This document shows, piece by piece, positions 42,584 through 52,503 of a DNA stretch of 64,000 bases. The stretch is from HGM04593 sp045634365 (GTDB lineage Bacteria; Bacteroidota; Bacteroidia; Bacteroidales; Bacteroidaceae): contig JAZRAC010000014.1 of assembly GCA_045634365.1 (NCBI GenBank), positions 5,202-69,201 of the forward strand, read 5' to 3'. The translations under genes and the position numbers were made by a program. Each line of letters begins with the position of its first letter. The first letter of the stretch is position 1. The notes under the pieces were generated by a model. That model was not told where the DNA came from. It did no database searches and worked only from the letters and a program-made list of their open reading frames with translations.

Positions 42584-45127
42584 CTATTTTATCATCCTTT
42601 CGGGGTAAATATCGTTCCACCAACGTGCATCGTTTTTGAGCCAACGCTCGAACCACGCCATTATGCTGTTGTGCCACAGGATGCGCTTGGGAATATCGGC
42701 TATAAAGTGATCCTCGCCATCGACGCGGATAAACTCCACAGGCTTACCCAAGATGCGCAACGCATTATAGAGCTGAATACTCTCGCCTATGGGTACGTTA
42801 GTATCGGCTGTGCCGTGAAGAAGGAGCAAGGGGGTGTTTATTTTGTCGGCATTGAAGAGTGAGCCCTGCTTTGTAAAGAGGTCGGGGTTGTTCCAGGGGT
42901 AGCTCTGCGCTGCTGCAACAGCATTGTAACCCACTCCCCAATATCCCTCGCCCCAGTAGCTTGTGATATTGCTTATACCGGCGTGCGATGCAGCTGCGGC
43001 AAAGATATCTGTGCGTGTTTGCAGATATTGTGTCATAAAACCGCCATACGATGCACCCAAGCAACCAATGCGATTGGCATCTACACTGGCAAATTCTTTA
43101 CAGAAGGCCTTTGTACCCTCTATAATATCGTCGGCAGTGCGCTGGCCCCACGCATTGACGTGGCGGGCCGAGAACTCCTGCCCGTAGCCGATGGTACCGC
43201 TGGGGTTTATTACCAATGCTATATAGTCGCGCGAGGCAAAAAGCTGTGCCGCATAGGGGTTGCCCATCTCCTGTGTGGTGGGGGTGGTACCTCCGTAGTA
43301 ATATACTATGAGAGGATATTTCTTTGTTGCGTCAAATGCGGGAGGCAGGCAGTAATAGGCATCAATCTCCGTGCCGTCGGATGCGGTGAAGGTCCAATCG
43401 TGTATGGTGCCAAGCTCCATTTTTTCAAGATCCTTTGCATAGGGGTTGGCGATGAGGGTACTCTTGCCCTTGCGCACATCGTAGAGATAAGCAGCCTGCG
43501 CACTGCTTGCAGTAACGCTTGTGTAGGCAGCTGTGCCGGCGTTGCGTGAGAGTGAGAATGCTTGCACACAATCGCCGTTGAGCGGCAATTTCCTGAACGA
43601 CTTGTCAACCGGGTTATAACAATAGACCGGTATGCGGTCGCGGTCGTTGGTTTTTAAGTAAATGCAACCGTCATAGCGGTTCCACACGACGGATTGCACG
43701 GTGGGGGCAAAATCTTTTGTAATGGGTTCTATGCTTTTGTCGGCAAGAGTGAGAATGTAAGCCTGTGTGTCGTAGTTGTTGCCTATGGGGTGAGAACCGC
43801 AATTCTTACCGATGCCACCGAATGATTCGGGGCCACCGGTAAGCAACACTTTTGTTGCATCGGGCGAGAAGCGTGCCACACCGCCAAAGAAATACTCGTC
43901 GGTAAAAAGCGTATCCACTTCAAGTGTCTGCACGTTCATACGATAGAGTGAGCTCTTGCCAAATGGCCATTGGTCGTCGTCGGCCTCGTTGCTGCTATAA
44001 AGGAGGTATTTGCTATCGTCGCTAATATCGCACAGATTGGTACCACGCACACCCGCCGTGAGACGTTCACGCACGCCTGTCGAGAGGTCGTAACGCCAAA
44101 TGAAGTTACGGTTGCGGGAGTTGGGCACACGGTCGCCACGGCTCAAAAGGCGATGCACAGGACCTTTGTCGGCTTCCAACTGCTCGGCTATGTGGAAATA
44201 GAGCGTCTTTTCGTCGGGGGCCCAGCGGAATGCTCCACCAGGAACGTGGTCGGCAACAACACTCTCTTCGAGGGTAGCAGGGTTCACGAGGATTATCTTC
44301 TCACCCACGTCGGACACGGCCTTATAGTACAATTGAGAGGTGCGGGGTGTCCACGAAGGCACTTTGCTGCCGGCCGGGTATGTGGTTATTTTTTTGCCGC
44401 TCTTTACTTCGCTCAACACAGTGTAGCTGTTACTGCTACGGGCGTTGTTGTATTCCAGATATGTTGTGAGCAGGTATCGGCCGTCGGGCGACACGCTCAC
44501 ATTCTGCACCTGATTGCCGTATATTGTTTGTGGCAAGAGGTAACGACCTTTCAGCGAGGGCGAGCAGGCAATATTGGTTATTGTATCGCCATCGGTGGTG
44601 ATTGTGGCTTTAAGAACAGGCTCGCAGGAGTCGGCCTCGGCTACAAGCATTTTCACCGCAACATTATAGAGCGTTTGCGGCTCCATACGCAAGGGGAATT
44701 CACACACTTCGGCTCTCTTCAAGGAGTCCTGTGCTTTCATCTTATCCTTCACTTTTGCACCATCGACATAAACCTCGATGCGGGCAGGAGATGTAAATTT
44801 AAGCGTAGCCTTGGCAAAGCGGTCGGCACGCAGGGAGGTTGTAAACACATAAATATTATTGCCTTGTGCGGAGGGGAGGCGGAAACAGCCTGTGGAGTCG
44901 CTCTCCACTATTGTGGCACCGGCAACATCGTCGGTGAGGGGAGTGTGGGTGCTCATCAAAAGCCTTGCCGTGTCGTGCGGCTTTCCTTTTGTGTCGATAC
45001 TGTCGGTAAAAAGCGCGCAGCGCACCTTCACGGGAGCGAGCATCTTCATACTCTTAATATCCTTTGCCGTTACAGCAAGGGAGAGCAGCGCAAAGGCTGC
45101 AAATGCATAGAGAATTCTGGTGTTCAT
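42584..45127 (-). CDS. Secreted S9 prolyl oligopeptidase-family peptidase
   Basis: 847 residues with a signal peptide (1-21, ending VTAK). A long N-terminal beta-propeller (YLLTTYLEYNNARSSNSY, VARFSPDATKVLLTGGPESF) precedes an alpha/beta-hydrolase domain. GASYGGFM holds nucleophile Ser693; LLLLHGTADTNVP supplies the aspartate and GEDHF the histidine. It belongs with dipeptidyl-peptidase IV/acylaminoacyl peptidase-like enzymes and should cut short peptides in the periplasm. The promoter element TATATTTG (minus strand, 45210-45217) lies about 85 bases before the start. DUF456 follows. Confidence 0.93.
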   Translation of the reverse strand: MNTRILYAFAAFALLSLAVTAKDIKSMKMLAPVKVRCALFTDSIDTKGKPHDTARLLMSTHTPLTDDVAGATIVESDSTGCFRLPSAQGNNIYVFTTSLRADRFAKATLKFTSPARIEVYVDGAKVKDKMKAQDSLKRAEVCEFPLRMEPQTLYNVAVKMLVAEADSCEPVLKATITTDGDTITNIACSPSLKGRYLLPQTIYGNQVQNVSVSPDGRYLLTTYLEYNNARSSNSYTVLSEVKSGKKITTYPAGSKVPSWTPRTSQLYYKAVSDVGEKIILVNPATLEESVVADHVPGGAFRWAPDEKTLYFHIAEQLEADKGPVHRLLSRGDRVPNSRNRNFIWRYDLSTGVRERLTAGVRGTNLCDISDDSKYLLYSSNEADDDQWPFGKSSLYRMNVQTLEVDTLFTDEYFFGGVARFSPDATKVLLTGGPESFGGIGKNCGSHPIGNNYDTQAYILTLADKSIEPITKDFAPTVQSVVWNRYDGCIYLKTNDRDRIPVYCYNPVDKSFRKLPLNGDCVQAFSLSRNAGTAAYTSVTASSAQAAYLYDVRKGKSTLIANPYAKDLEKMELGTIHDWTFTASDGTEIDAYYCLPPAFDATKKYPLIVYYYGGTTPTTQEMGNPYAAQLFASRDYIALVINPSGTIGYGQEFSARHVNAWGQRTADDIIEGTKAFCKEFASVDANRIGCLGASYGGFMTQYLQTRTDIFAAAASHAGISNITSYWGEGYWGVGYNAVAAAQSYPWNNPDLFTKQGSLFNADKINTPLLLLHGTADTNVPIGESIQLYNALRILGKPVEFIRVDGEDHFIADIPKRILWHNSIMAWFERWLKNDARWWNDIYPERMIK

Positions 45128-45479
45128 ATTATTTATTTTTTATTTAATTTCCTGCCGGCAGAGAGGCACGCACTCTCAATTACAAACGAGCAATCTTCGC
45201 ATATTAGTGCAAATATAGCGACAAACGAGCGAAAGTTGTGCAAGTGAATGGGTAAAAATTTATTTTTACACGCAATGAGCGCAGCTAAACTTCGCTAAAA
45301 GCAGAAATATTAAGTTTACTTTAATATTTTTCACAGCGAGTGCAGAAATATTCGAGGTTTACCTCAAATATAGTATATTAAGGGCAATTAAGCCAATTTG
45401 AGTGTCAAATTATTTCAATAATCGAAATATATAAATATATTTGCATTTGATTTGTAGAAATTTATCAAACGACATACTT
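45128..45479. other. Divergent regulatory region between the peptidase and the large GH20 gene
   Basis: 352 bases with no coding frame. It has promoter -7 elements for both sides (minus TATATTTG 45210-45217; plus TATATTTG 45436-45443) and two related hairpins in tandem, each beginning GCAGAAATATT, at about 45301-45329 and 45342-45371. Confidence 0.65.
45436..45443 (+). promoter_or_regulatory. Promoter -7 element of the large GH20 gene
   Basis: TATATTTG at 45436-45443 overlaps the in-frame TTG at 45441, so translation must start later; ATG 45480 is the first good start. Confidence 0.6.
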
Positions 45480-48400
45480 ATGAGAAAATTTACATTACTC
45501 CTCTTAGCATTGTGTTTTTGCATTGCAACGCAGATTTTTGCCGACAGCAGTATAAACCTCACCCCTGTGCCTAAAAATATGACAGTGGGAAGCGGGCGAC
45601 TCACCTTGCCATCCTCATTCGGCATTTACACAGGCGGGCTATCTGCCGACATTGTGGCCGAAGCTGCAAAATTTGCAAACGTAATAAACAAAGTCACCGG
45701 TTATAGTGTAAGCACCAACGCCGGAGCCGATGCGCTGATAAAGCTATCCCTATACACCGGCAGCGAGGAGCTTGGCAACGAAGGATACACTCTCGACATT
45801 ACCGCAAGCGGCATTACCGTTTCGGCCAACAATGCCACGGGATTCTACTATGCTTTTCAAAGTATAAAGAAAATGTTGCCCGCCTGTGTAATGGCCGAGG
45901 TTAAGGATGAGAGTGTTACAGAATTCTCCCTCCCCGTAGTAAGTATCTCCGACGCGCCCCGCTTCGAATATCGTGGTTTTATGCTCGACGTGAGCCGCCA
46001 CTACTTCACGGTGGAAGAGATAAAGAGGATGATAGATGTAATGTCGTACTACAAGATGAATCGCTTTCATTGGCACCTCACCGACGACCAAGGTTGGCGC
46101 ATAGAGATTGAGAAATACCCCCGCCTCACAGGCATTGGTGCCGTGCGCAATAACTCGTGGAGCGTAGACCCCGTTTATGGCGGTTACTACACCAACGAAC
46201 CATACGGCCCCTATTTCTACACAAAGCAAGAGGCACGCGACATTGTGGCATACGCCAAGGAGCGACACATTGAGGTTGTGCCCGAGGTTGAATTCCCCGG
46301 CCACTCTTGTGCCGCTGTGACAGCCTACCCCGAATACAGTTGCTACCCCAACGGCAACCACAGCGTGCAGGTGAACGGCGGTATTTTCAGCGATGTTCTT
46401 AATGTGGGAAGCGAAAATACCCTGCAATTTGCCAAAGACATCCTCGATGAAATTACCGACATTTTCCCCTACTCCGACATTCACATAGGCGGTGACGAAA
46501 CACCCACAAGCGCGTGGCAAAATAACGCCGAATGTCAGGCACTTATGGAAGAGCAAGGCTTTTCCAACATACGCGAATTGCAATCGTTCTTCGTGCGTCG
46601 CCTTGCCGACCATCTTGCACAAAAAGAGGGCGACAAGAAACGCAACGTAATTATGTGGAACGAAAGCCTCACGGCAAGCGGAACCAACATAGACCTTATC
46701 GACGGCACCGAAGGAACGCTTATGTGCTGGGAGAGCGGACAGGTGCAACCCGGAGCGTTGAAGGCTGCACAGTTGGGTCTAAAATCCATTATCACCCCTT
46801 GGGGCCCCTACTACATTAACCGCAAACAGAGCAGCAACCCCGACGAACCGGTGGGAGCAGGATACGGCGACGACACTGTGCAAAAGACATACGAATATGT
46901 GCCCGTGCCTTCATCGGTTCCCTCTAATTTAAGAAAATACTATGTAGGCGTTCAAGGAACCTTCTGGACCGAGCACGTGCAGAGCAACTATCTGCTCGAA
47001 TACCTTGCCCTGCCCCGCCTCATTGCCATTGCCGAGACAGGTTGGACTCCCGAGGCAAAAAAGGACTTTACAGACTTTTGTGAGCGTATAACAAAAGACA
47101 CCCTCTTGCTCGATTACAACAACTACGAATATGGTCGCCATTTTATTAACGACGGCAAGGGCGACGCAAAAGTAATGCCCGAGAACTCTACCGACGAAAA
47201 GAAAGTGTGGTACCGAATAATCACCACTGCCACCGACAACCGTGCAGGCAAATGCATAGAGCTGTTGCGCGAAGGCTCACCCACCATCGGAACAGGAAAT
47301 GCCAAGGCCAACCGCTTGTGGAACGGCGTTGTTGCCCAAGAGGGAGAGGCTGCCTACGACTATCAGCTGTGGGCGTGGATGGAGGACCCCGACAATCCCG
47401 GCTACTATGCAATGGTGAATAAAGCAAAGCCCGACGGCTCGGTAAAAAGTACCCCCACTGCCGAGAACAACACCGGACGCTGGGACTACGACGACAGCAA
47501 GCGTCACTACGACTTTATACTCGGCGACAGAGCATACGCAGCTAACGGCGACAACTACAATTACAGCATACGCAGCCAAAAAGTATCGAACACCAATATG
47601 TGTATGAATTTCGCCGGCCCCGGGCAGAATAACTCCATTAACCTATGGAGCAACCCCGCCGATGGCAACGGAGGCATCTGGGAGTTCCGTCCCTTGGTGG
47701 CAGCCGGCAGCGACATTGTCATAAACTACCCTGCACAGGGCGACTTTGTGCGCATTGCCAACAATGTGGAGAAATTCAACGGGTGGGCCATAATAGACGA
47801 CGGCAAGGCCACCGCAACGGTTGCAGCCACACAATACGCTGCCGACGTATGGGAGGTGGTAACAGCTACCACCACCGATGCAGGGCAAAATATCACCTTG
47901 CGCAACACCGCCACAGGCCGATACATTTCGGGCACCACAGCCCCAATCACATTGGGCACAAGTGCGGCCACACTCACCAATGTATACAACAAACTCACCG
48001 GAGATTTTTCCATAAAAGCAGGCGACAATGCCCTCTTCCCTATGCCCGAAAAATCCACCACCAACCCCAACACTCTAGGCACAGGCGGAATTTACCCGCA
48101 AGGTTCAGCGTGGAGATACGAGAAAGTCTATCAGGTTACATACGAATGCTACGACACAGACGGGAACCTCATTGAACGCTACCACACTGCCGCCCCCGCA
48201 GGCAAGAACTTTGTCTGCCAAGCACCGGAGATAAAAAATCACGACATAAAGGCATACGATGCAACAGGTGGCACCATCGTTCCCACCATCGCCAATATTT
48301 CGGCACACACCACAGTGAAGGTAACATACGAGCGCAACGCCTACAATATTACCTATCGTTGCAAGGAGGAGCGTGGCGGCATAATCGGCGAATATGAGCA

Positions 48401-49307
48401 CTCCTGCATTATGGGCGAGGCATTCAACATACAATACCCCGAACAGGAACTTTTCACACTCGTCGGTGGCGACAAGGCCGAGGGCACATTTACCCCCACA
48501 GCCGACACAACCATCGAGGTTATTTACAGCACAGAGGGCAAATGTGGATTTAAGGCAGTGGGCAATCCTGTAACAACCCCCACAGCAGGCAACAGCTATC
48601 TTATATTCAACGCAAAGGATGAAACAAGCCGCAGCGGTTATGTTTCGGTGGCCGGAATCGGCGGTGAGGTAACCACCACCAACAACCTAACCGAGGGAGC
48701 ACCGAAATATATATGGACACTCACCGCAAACGGGAACGGCTACACGGTGGGCAACGAGAATGGCTGTTACATTCCCGCACTTAACCGCGGCGGTCGCATA
48801 TATGCTGCCGAGAGTGGCGACACATTCACATTCAGCCTCAACGACGATGGCACAACATTCAGCGTAAAAGGCACCAACAACTACTATTGGAACGCAAACG
48901 CCAACAACACCCTCACAGGATGGAGCGACGCGCACCCCATTATGCTGTACGAATATTATGTGCACCCCTACTTCACCGTAACATACACCTGTGTGGACAG
49001 CGAAGGCAACACTCTGCAGAGCCGCAGCAGCGAGGTTAAGGGAGGCGACTCGTACAACCTCATAATCCCGCAATTCGAGGATTTGACGGTAGTAGAGAAC
49101 GATGTTGTTTACGACGAAATTGCCAACGTAAAAAAGAACATTGAAATAACAATCACATACTCCGACAATGCCACCGGAATTGACAATATTATTGCCGACA
49201 CAATAAACGACAATAAATATTACGACCTCTACGGGCGAGCAGTTGAGCGCCCCGCGAAGAGCGGAATATACATATACAACGGAAAGAAAATTCTAATCGC
49301 GCAGTAA
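45480..49307 (+). CDS. Large multi-domain GH20 beta-N-acetylhexosaminidase
   Basis: 1275 residues from ATG 45480. A signal peptide (1-22) is followed by a GH20b domain and the GH20 barrel (FEYRGFMLDVSRHYF, MNRFHWHLTDDQGWRIEIEKYP, VPEVEFPGHS, HIGGDETPTSAW with Asp339-Glu340). From about 550 there are ricin-like or F5/8-like binding segments. Three MucBP-like units follow (VTYECYDTDGNLIERYHT, ITYRCKEERGGIIGEYEHS, VTYTCVDSEGNTLQSRSSE). The end, YYDLYGRAVERPAKSGIYIYNGKKILI, resembles the short C-terminal sorting-type domain of Bacteroidetes secreted proteins. Mucin binding is suggested by the MucBP-like units but is inference. TSCPD and FKBP genes follow closely. Confidence 0.93.
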   Translation: MRKFTLLLLALCFCIATQIFADSSINLTPVPKNMTVGSGRLTLPSSFGIYTGGLSADIVAEAAKFANVINKVTGYSVSTNAGADALIKLSLYTGSEELGNEGYTLDITASGITVSANNATGFYYAFQSIKKMLPACVMAEVKDESVTEFSLPVVSISDAPRFEYRGFMLDVSRHYFTVEEIKRMIDVMSYYKMNRFHWHLTDDQGWRIEIEKYPRLTGIGAVRNNSWSVDPVYGGYYTNEPYGPYFYTKQEARDIVAYAKERHIEVVPEVEFPGHSCAAVTAYPEYSCYPNGNHSVQVNGGIFSDVLNVGSENTLQFAKDILDEITDIFPYSDIHIGGDETPTSAWQNNAECQALMEEQGFSNIRELQSFFVRRLADHLAQKEGDKKRNVIMWNESLTASGTNIDLIDGTEGTLMCWESGQVQPGALKAAQLGLKSIITPWGPYYINRKQSSNPDEPVGAGYGDDTVQKTYEYVPVPSSVPSNLRKYYVGVQGTFWTEHVQSNYLLEYLALPRLIAIAETGWTPEAKKDFTDFCERITKDTLLLDYNNYEYGRHFINDGKGDAKVMPENSTDEKKVWYRIITTATDNRAGKCIELLREGSPTIGTGNAKANRLWNGVVAQEGEAAYDYQLWAWMEDPDNPGYYAMVNKAKPDGSVKSTPTAENNTGRWDYDDSKRHYDFILGDRAYAANGDNYNYSIRSQKVSNTNMCMNFAGPGQNNSINLWSNPADGNGGIWEFRPLVAAGSDIVINYPAQGDFVRIANNVEKFNGWAIIDDGKATATVAATQYAADVWEVVTATTTDAGQNITLRNTATGRYISGTTAPITLGTSAATLTNVYNKLTGDFSIKAGDNALFPMPEKSTTNPNTLGTGGIYPQGSAWRYEKVYQVTYECYDTDGNLIERYHTAAPAGKNFVCQAPEIKNHDIKAYDATGGTIVPTIANISAHTTVKVTYERNAYNITYRCKEERGGIIGEYEHSCIMGEAFNIQYPEQELFTLVGGDKAEGTFTPTADTTIEVIYSTEGKCGFKAVGNPVTTPTAGNSYLIFNAKDETSRSGYVSVAGIGGEVTTTNNLTEGAPKYIWTLTANGNGYTVGNENGCYIPALNRGGRIYAAESGDTFTFSLNDDGTTFSVKGTNNYYWNANANNTLTGWSDAHPIMLYEYYVHPYFTVTYTCVDSEGNTLQSRSSEVKGGDSYNLIIPQFEDLTVVENDVVYDEIANVKKNIEITITYSDNATGIDNIIADTINDNKYYDLYGRAVERPAKSGIYIYNGKKILIAQ

Positions 49308-49315
49308 CACCATCT

Positions 49316-49573
49316 ATGAAGAAGATTGTTTATAAAACACGAGGAACCTGCTCACAATTCATAGAATTGGAGGGCGAAAATGGCAGAATTGCAAAGGCAA
49401 CCTTCTATGGGGGTTGCGACGGCAATCTGCAAGGAATTTCCAAATTGGTAGCCGGAATGAAATACGAGGAGGTAATTGAACGCCTCAACGGAATAAGTTG
49501 CAACGGCAAGCCCACTTCGTGCCCCGACCAATTGTGCAGGGCTGTGGAACAGCTTATGCAGGAGGATAGGTAA
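49316..49573 (+). CDS. TIGR03905-type TSCPD domain protein
   Basis: 85 residues. KTRGTCSQFIELEGENGRI and FYGGCDGNLQGISKLVAGM, followed by CNGKPTSCPDQLCRAVEQLM, match the TSCPD domain family TIGR03905. The conserved cysteines suggest a metal or redox site; the domain also occurs in ribonucleotide reductases. The function of the free-standing form is unknown. It starts 8 bases after the GH20 gene. Confidence 0.88.
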   Translation: MKKIVYKTRGTCSQFIELEGENGRIAKATFYGGCDGNLQGISKLVAGMKYEEVIERLNGISCNGKPTSCPDQLCRAVEQLMQEDR

Positions 49574-49595
49574 CCGTCTTTTTTTGAGAGTATTT

Positions 49596-50009
49596 ATGGC
49601 AAAAAAGATAAAAAACAACGAATACCGCACAAGGAACGAGGAGTTCCTGAAAGCCCTGCGAGAGGGCGAGGAGGAGCTATACGAAATTTCGCAAGGCGTA
49701 TTGTGCAAAATTCTGAAAAGCGGCACAGGCGACCGCAGCCCTCGTGCCAACAGCGTGGTAACCGTCCACTATAAAGGCTCGCTCATAAACGGCAAAGTAT
49801 TCGACAGCAGTTACGAGCGCGGCTACCCCGAGGCGTTCAGGCTCAACGAGCTTATTACCGGATGGCAGATTGCCCTCACACAGATGCACATTGGCGACCA
49901 TTGGATTGTTTATATTCCACAGGAGGTGGGCTACGGCAGGCAGGGCAACGGCTCAATCCCCGGCTACTCCACCCTGATATTTGAAATGGAGCTTATAGCC
50001 ATAATGTAA
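49596..50009 (+). CDS. FKBP-type peptidyl-prolyl isomerase
   Basis: 137 residues from ATG 49596; the upstream TTG at 49584 is unlikely. The FKBP core is clear: VVTVHYKGSLINGKVFDSSYERG, LITGWQIALTQMHIGDHWIVYIPQEVGYG and GSIPGYSTLIFEMELI. There is no signal peptide, so it should act in the cytoplasm as a folding helper. It lies between the TSCPD gene and the DUF4250 gene. Confidence 0.93.
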   Translation: MAKKIKNNEYRTRNEEFLKALREGEEELYEISQGVLCKILKSGTGDRSPRANSVVTVHYKGSLINGKVFDSSYERGYPEAFRLNELITGWQIALTQMHIGDHWIVYIPQEVGYGRQGNGSIPGYSTLIFEMELIAIM

Positions 50010-50021
50010 CCCATCAGAGCT

Positions 50022-50201
50022 ATGAACGAACTTCCGCAAGACCCTTTTATGCTATATAGCTGGGTAAATATGAAACTGCGCGACTATTACGACTCGCTCG
50101 ATGAGCTATGCACCTCGACTGGCATCGAGCGCAAGGAGATTGAAGAGAAACTGCGCAGTGCAGGCTTCGAGTACAACGAGGAACTTAATAAATTTTGGTA
50201 G
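50022..50201 (+). CDS. DUF4250 domain protein
   Basis: 59 residues (MNELPQDPFMLYSWVNMKL onward, ending EYNEELNKFW). The start ATG at 50022 is 12 bases after the FKBP gene. The pattern LPxDPxML.S.VNxKLRD and the C-terminal YNxExNxFW fit DUF4250, a small family of unknown function found in Bacteroidetes and Firmicutes. Confidence 0.85.
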   Translation: MNELPQDPFMLYSWVNMKLRDYYDSLDELCTSTGIERKEIEEKLRSAGFEYNEELNKFW

Positions 50202-50212
50202 AAAAGCACTGC

Positions 50213-51088
50213 TTACCAACGCCCCAAGGCAATATCGAGGAATAGTCGCAGGCCATCGATGGTATTCGAGAAGCAGATACGGCCACCCGATGCACGGAAC
50301 AATTTATCGCCACAGATAGAGATATTCCGCTCGTGCGACGGGAAACGCTCATAGTCGGGGATTATATACTGCAAGGCGGCACCGCCAACGCCAAACATTT
50401 CGCAATAACAGCAAGCAGTTTCATAGGTGTTCACAATATTCTCGGCACCATAATTATATACACCGCCCTGCAACGAAAATGTTACAGGCAGAAAATCCAC
50501 AACCTCGCGCACCCACGTAATTCCACGATATTCGCGCACAGGCACGGCAAGCGGCTTGCGCTGCTCCAAGGCTGTGGCTATATTATGCACAAAATCGTTG
50601 TGACGGGGAAGAGTCTCGCTGTGAGCATCGTACATCCAAGTGGCACGCAGAATAACCGCATCGGGCAGCAGGGCTGCAATGCGCAGCTCGGCCTCCAATT
50701 TATGCTTGCCATAAACATTTTCGGGCGACACAGGCACCGCCTCATTCAGCAACCCGAGCGTGGTATTGCCGTTGTATATCTGGTCGGAGGAGAAGAATAT
50801 GAATTTTGCGCCACGATGCGCTGCTGCACGCGCAACATTCTCGGCACCAAGCACATTCACCCTGTAACTATCGTCGGGGTGTTGCTCGCAGTATCCGGTA
50901 TTGGATATTGCCGCCAGATGCAGAATAACATCGGGCTGATTGGCTGCCATATAGGAATCGATCGAAGCTGTATCGGTTATATCCATTTCGCCGTGCGAGG
51001 GAGCAAGTATTTTATAATCGTTACTCCAACGCTTCACAAAGCGACTGCCCACAAAGCCACTCGCACCTGTAACCAAAATTGTTTGCAT
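50213..51088 (-). CDS. RmlD-like NAD(P)-dependent sugar reductase / epimerase (SDR)
   Basis: 291 residues from ATG 51088. TILVTGASGFVGSRFV is the dinucleotide-binding loop, VILHLAAISNTGYCEQHPDDSYRVNVLGAENVARAA the RmlD-type NAD motif, and VYGKHKLEAEL the YxxxK catalytic pair. The family includes dTDP-4-dehydrorhamnose reductase and other sugar-nucleotide reductases. No rml neighbours are present, so the substrate is open. It is convergent with the DUF4250 gene and divergent from the serine dehydratase. Confidence 0.87.
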   Translation of the reverse strand: MQTILVTGASGFVGSRFVKRWSNDYKILAPSHGEMDITDTASIDSYMAANQPDVILHLAAISNTGYCEQHPDDSYRVNVLGAENVARAAAHRGAKFIFFSSDQIYNGNTTLGLLNEAVPVSPENVYGKHKLEAELRIAALLPDAVILRATWMYDAHSETLPRHNDFVHNIATALEQRKPLAVPVREYRGITWVREVVDFLPVTFSLQGGVYNYGAENIVNTYETACCYCEMFGVGGAALQYIIPDYERFPSHERNISICGDKLFRASGGRICFSNTIDGLRLFLDIALGRW

Positions 51089-51273
51089 AATAATATAATT
51101 GATTCGTTGCGAAGATAATAAATTTGTTTCATAAAACAACGCGAATGGCAGCAGAGGGCGATGCACGCAAAATATTTAACCTTATTTAAACGCATTTTGC
51201 AATATTATTCGCCAATTGTTTGTCCATTGTCGCGATAAAATATTATTTTCGCACATAAACAATAATATTATTT

Positions 51274-52485
51274 ATGAAGTCACTGCGCGAATTATTCAGA
51301 ATAGGGCTCGGCCCGTCGAGCAGCCACACAATGGGCCCCAACAGGGCTGCCAAGCTCTTTGCCGAGCGTTGCCCCAATGTCGACAGTTACCGTGTCACGC
51401 TCTATGGCAGCCTTGCAGCCACAGGCGAGGGACACATGACCGACAAGGCCATAATGGAGGTGCTTGAACCCATCGCACCCTTGGAACTTGTGTGGAAGCC
51501 AGCAGTGTTCCTCCCCTTTCACCCCAACGGAATGAAGTTCGAGGGAATAAAAAGCGGTAAAGCCATTGACGAATGGATTATATACAGCGTGGGCGGCGGA
51601 GAGCTTGCCAACGAACAGACCACCAAGAACGAGGCCGATATTTATCCGCTTACCACTGCACACGAAATTATGGATTGGTGCGACGAAACAGGTTGCTCCT
51701 TCTGGGAATATGTGGAGAAGCACGAAGGCCCCGAAATTTGGGACTATCTTAAAGAGGTGTGGCACACAATGCAAACAACCATACGCCGAGGGCTTGAACA
51801 CGAGGGAGTGCTCCCCGGCGGTCTCGGAATACAGAGAAAAGCAGGGCTCTATCTGCTAAAATCGCGCTCATACAGTGCATCGGTTGCCAGCAAGGCCAAA
51901 ATTTATGCATACGCCCTTGCTACGTCCGAGGAGAATGCAAGCGGCACCACCATAGTAACCGCGCCCACCTGTGGCTCGTGCGGAGTGTTGCCGGCGGTGC
52001 TCTACCACCTGTCGCAATCACACGAAAATAGCGAAGCACGCATATTGCGCGCCCTTGCCACAGCCGGCCTTTTTGGCAATATTGCCAAGGAGCACGCCTC
52101 AATATCGGGAGCCGATGTTGGCTGCCAAGGTGAAGTGGGAGTAGCCTGTGCAATGGCCGCTGCCGCAGCCTGCCAGCTATTCGGCGGCACCATAAACCAA
52201 ATTGAGTATGCTGCCGAAATGGGGCTCGAACACCATTTGGGACTCACCTGCGACCCCCTGTGCGGGCTTGTTCAGGTACCCTGCATAGAGCGCAACGCCA
52301 TTGCCGCATCGCGCGCACTCGACGCTTGCACATACGCGGCCCTCTCCGACGGCAAGCACAAGATCGACTACGACCGCATTGTGGAGGTTATGAAGGAAAC
52401 GGGGCACGACATTCCCAGCCTCTACAAAGAGACCTCCACCGGCGGTATTGCCAAAATAGATGTAAAGAAACGCAGAAAAGGATAA
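51274..52485 (+). CDS. sdaA: L-serine ammonia-lyase (iron-sulfur type, single chain)
   Basis: 403 residues combining the beta and alpha domains. GLGPSSSHTMGPNRAA binds the substrate; the C-terminal half has APTCGSCGVLPAVL, GADVGCQGEVGVACAM and CDPLCGLVQVPCIERNA with the [4Fe-4S] cysteines. It deaminates serine to pyruvate. It lies 18 bases before a periplasmic thioredoxin and starts a plus-strand run sda-trx-prmA. Confidence 0.95.
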   Translation: MKSLRELFRIGLGPSSSHTMGPNRAAKLFAERCPNVDSYRVTLYGSLAATGEGHMTDKAIMEVLEPIAPLELVWKPAVFLPFHPNGMKFEGIKSGKAIDEWIIYSVGGGELANEQTTKNEADIYPLTTAHEIMDWCDETGCSFWEYVEKHEGPEIWDYLKEVWHTMQTTIRRGLEHEGVLPGGLGIQRKAGLYLLKSRSYSASVASKAKIYAYALATSEENASGTTIVTAPTCGSCGVLPAVLYHLSQSHENSEARILRALATAGLFGNIAKEHASISGADVGCQGEVGVACAMAAAAACQLFGGTINQIEYAAEMGLEHHLGLTCDPLCGLVQVPCIERNAIAASRALDACTYAALSDGKHKIDYDRIVEVMKETGHDIPSLYKETSTGGIAKIDVKKRRKG

Positions 52486-52503
52486 TCACCCAAAAGCAAA
52501 AAA

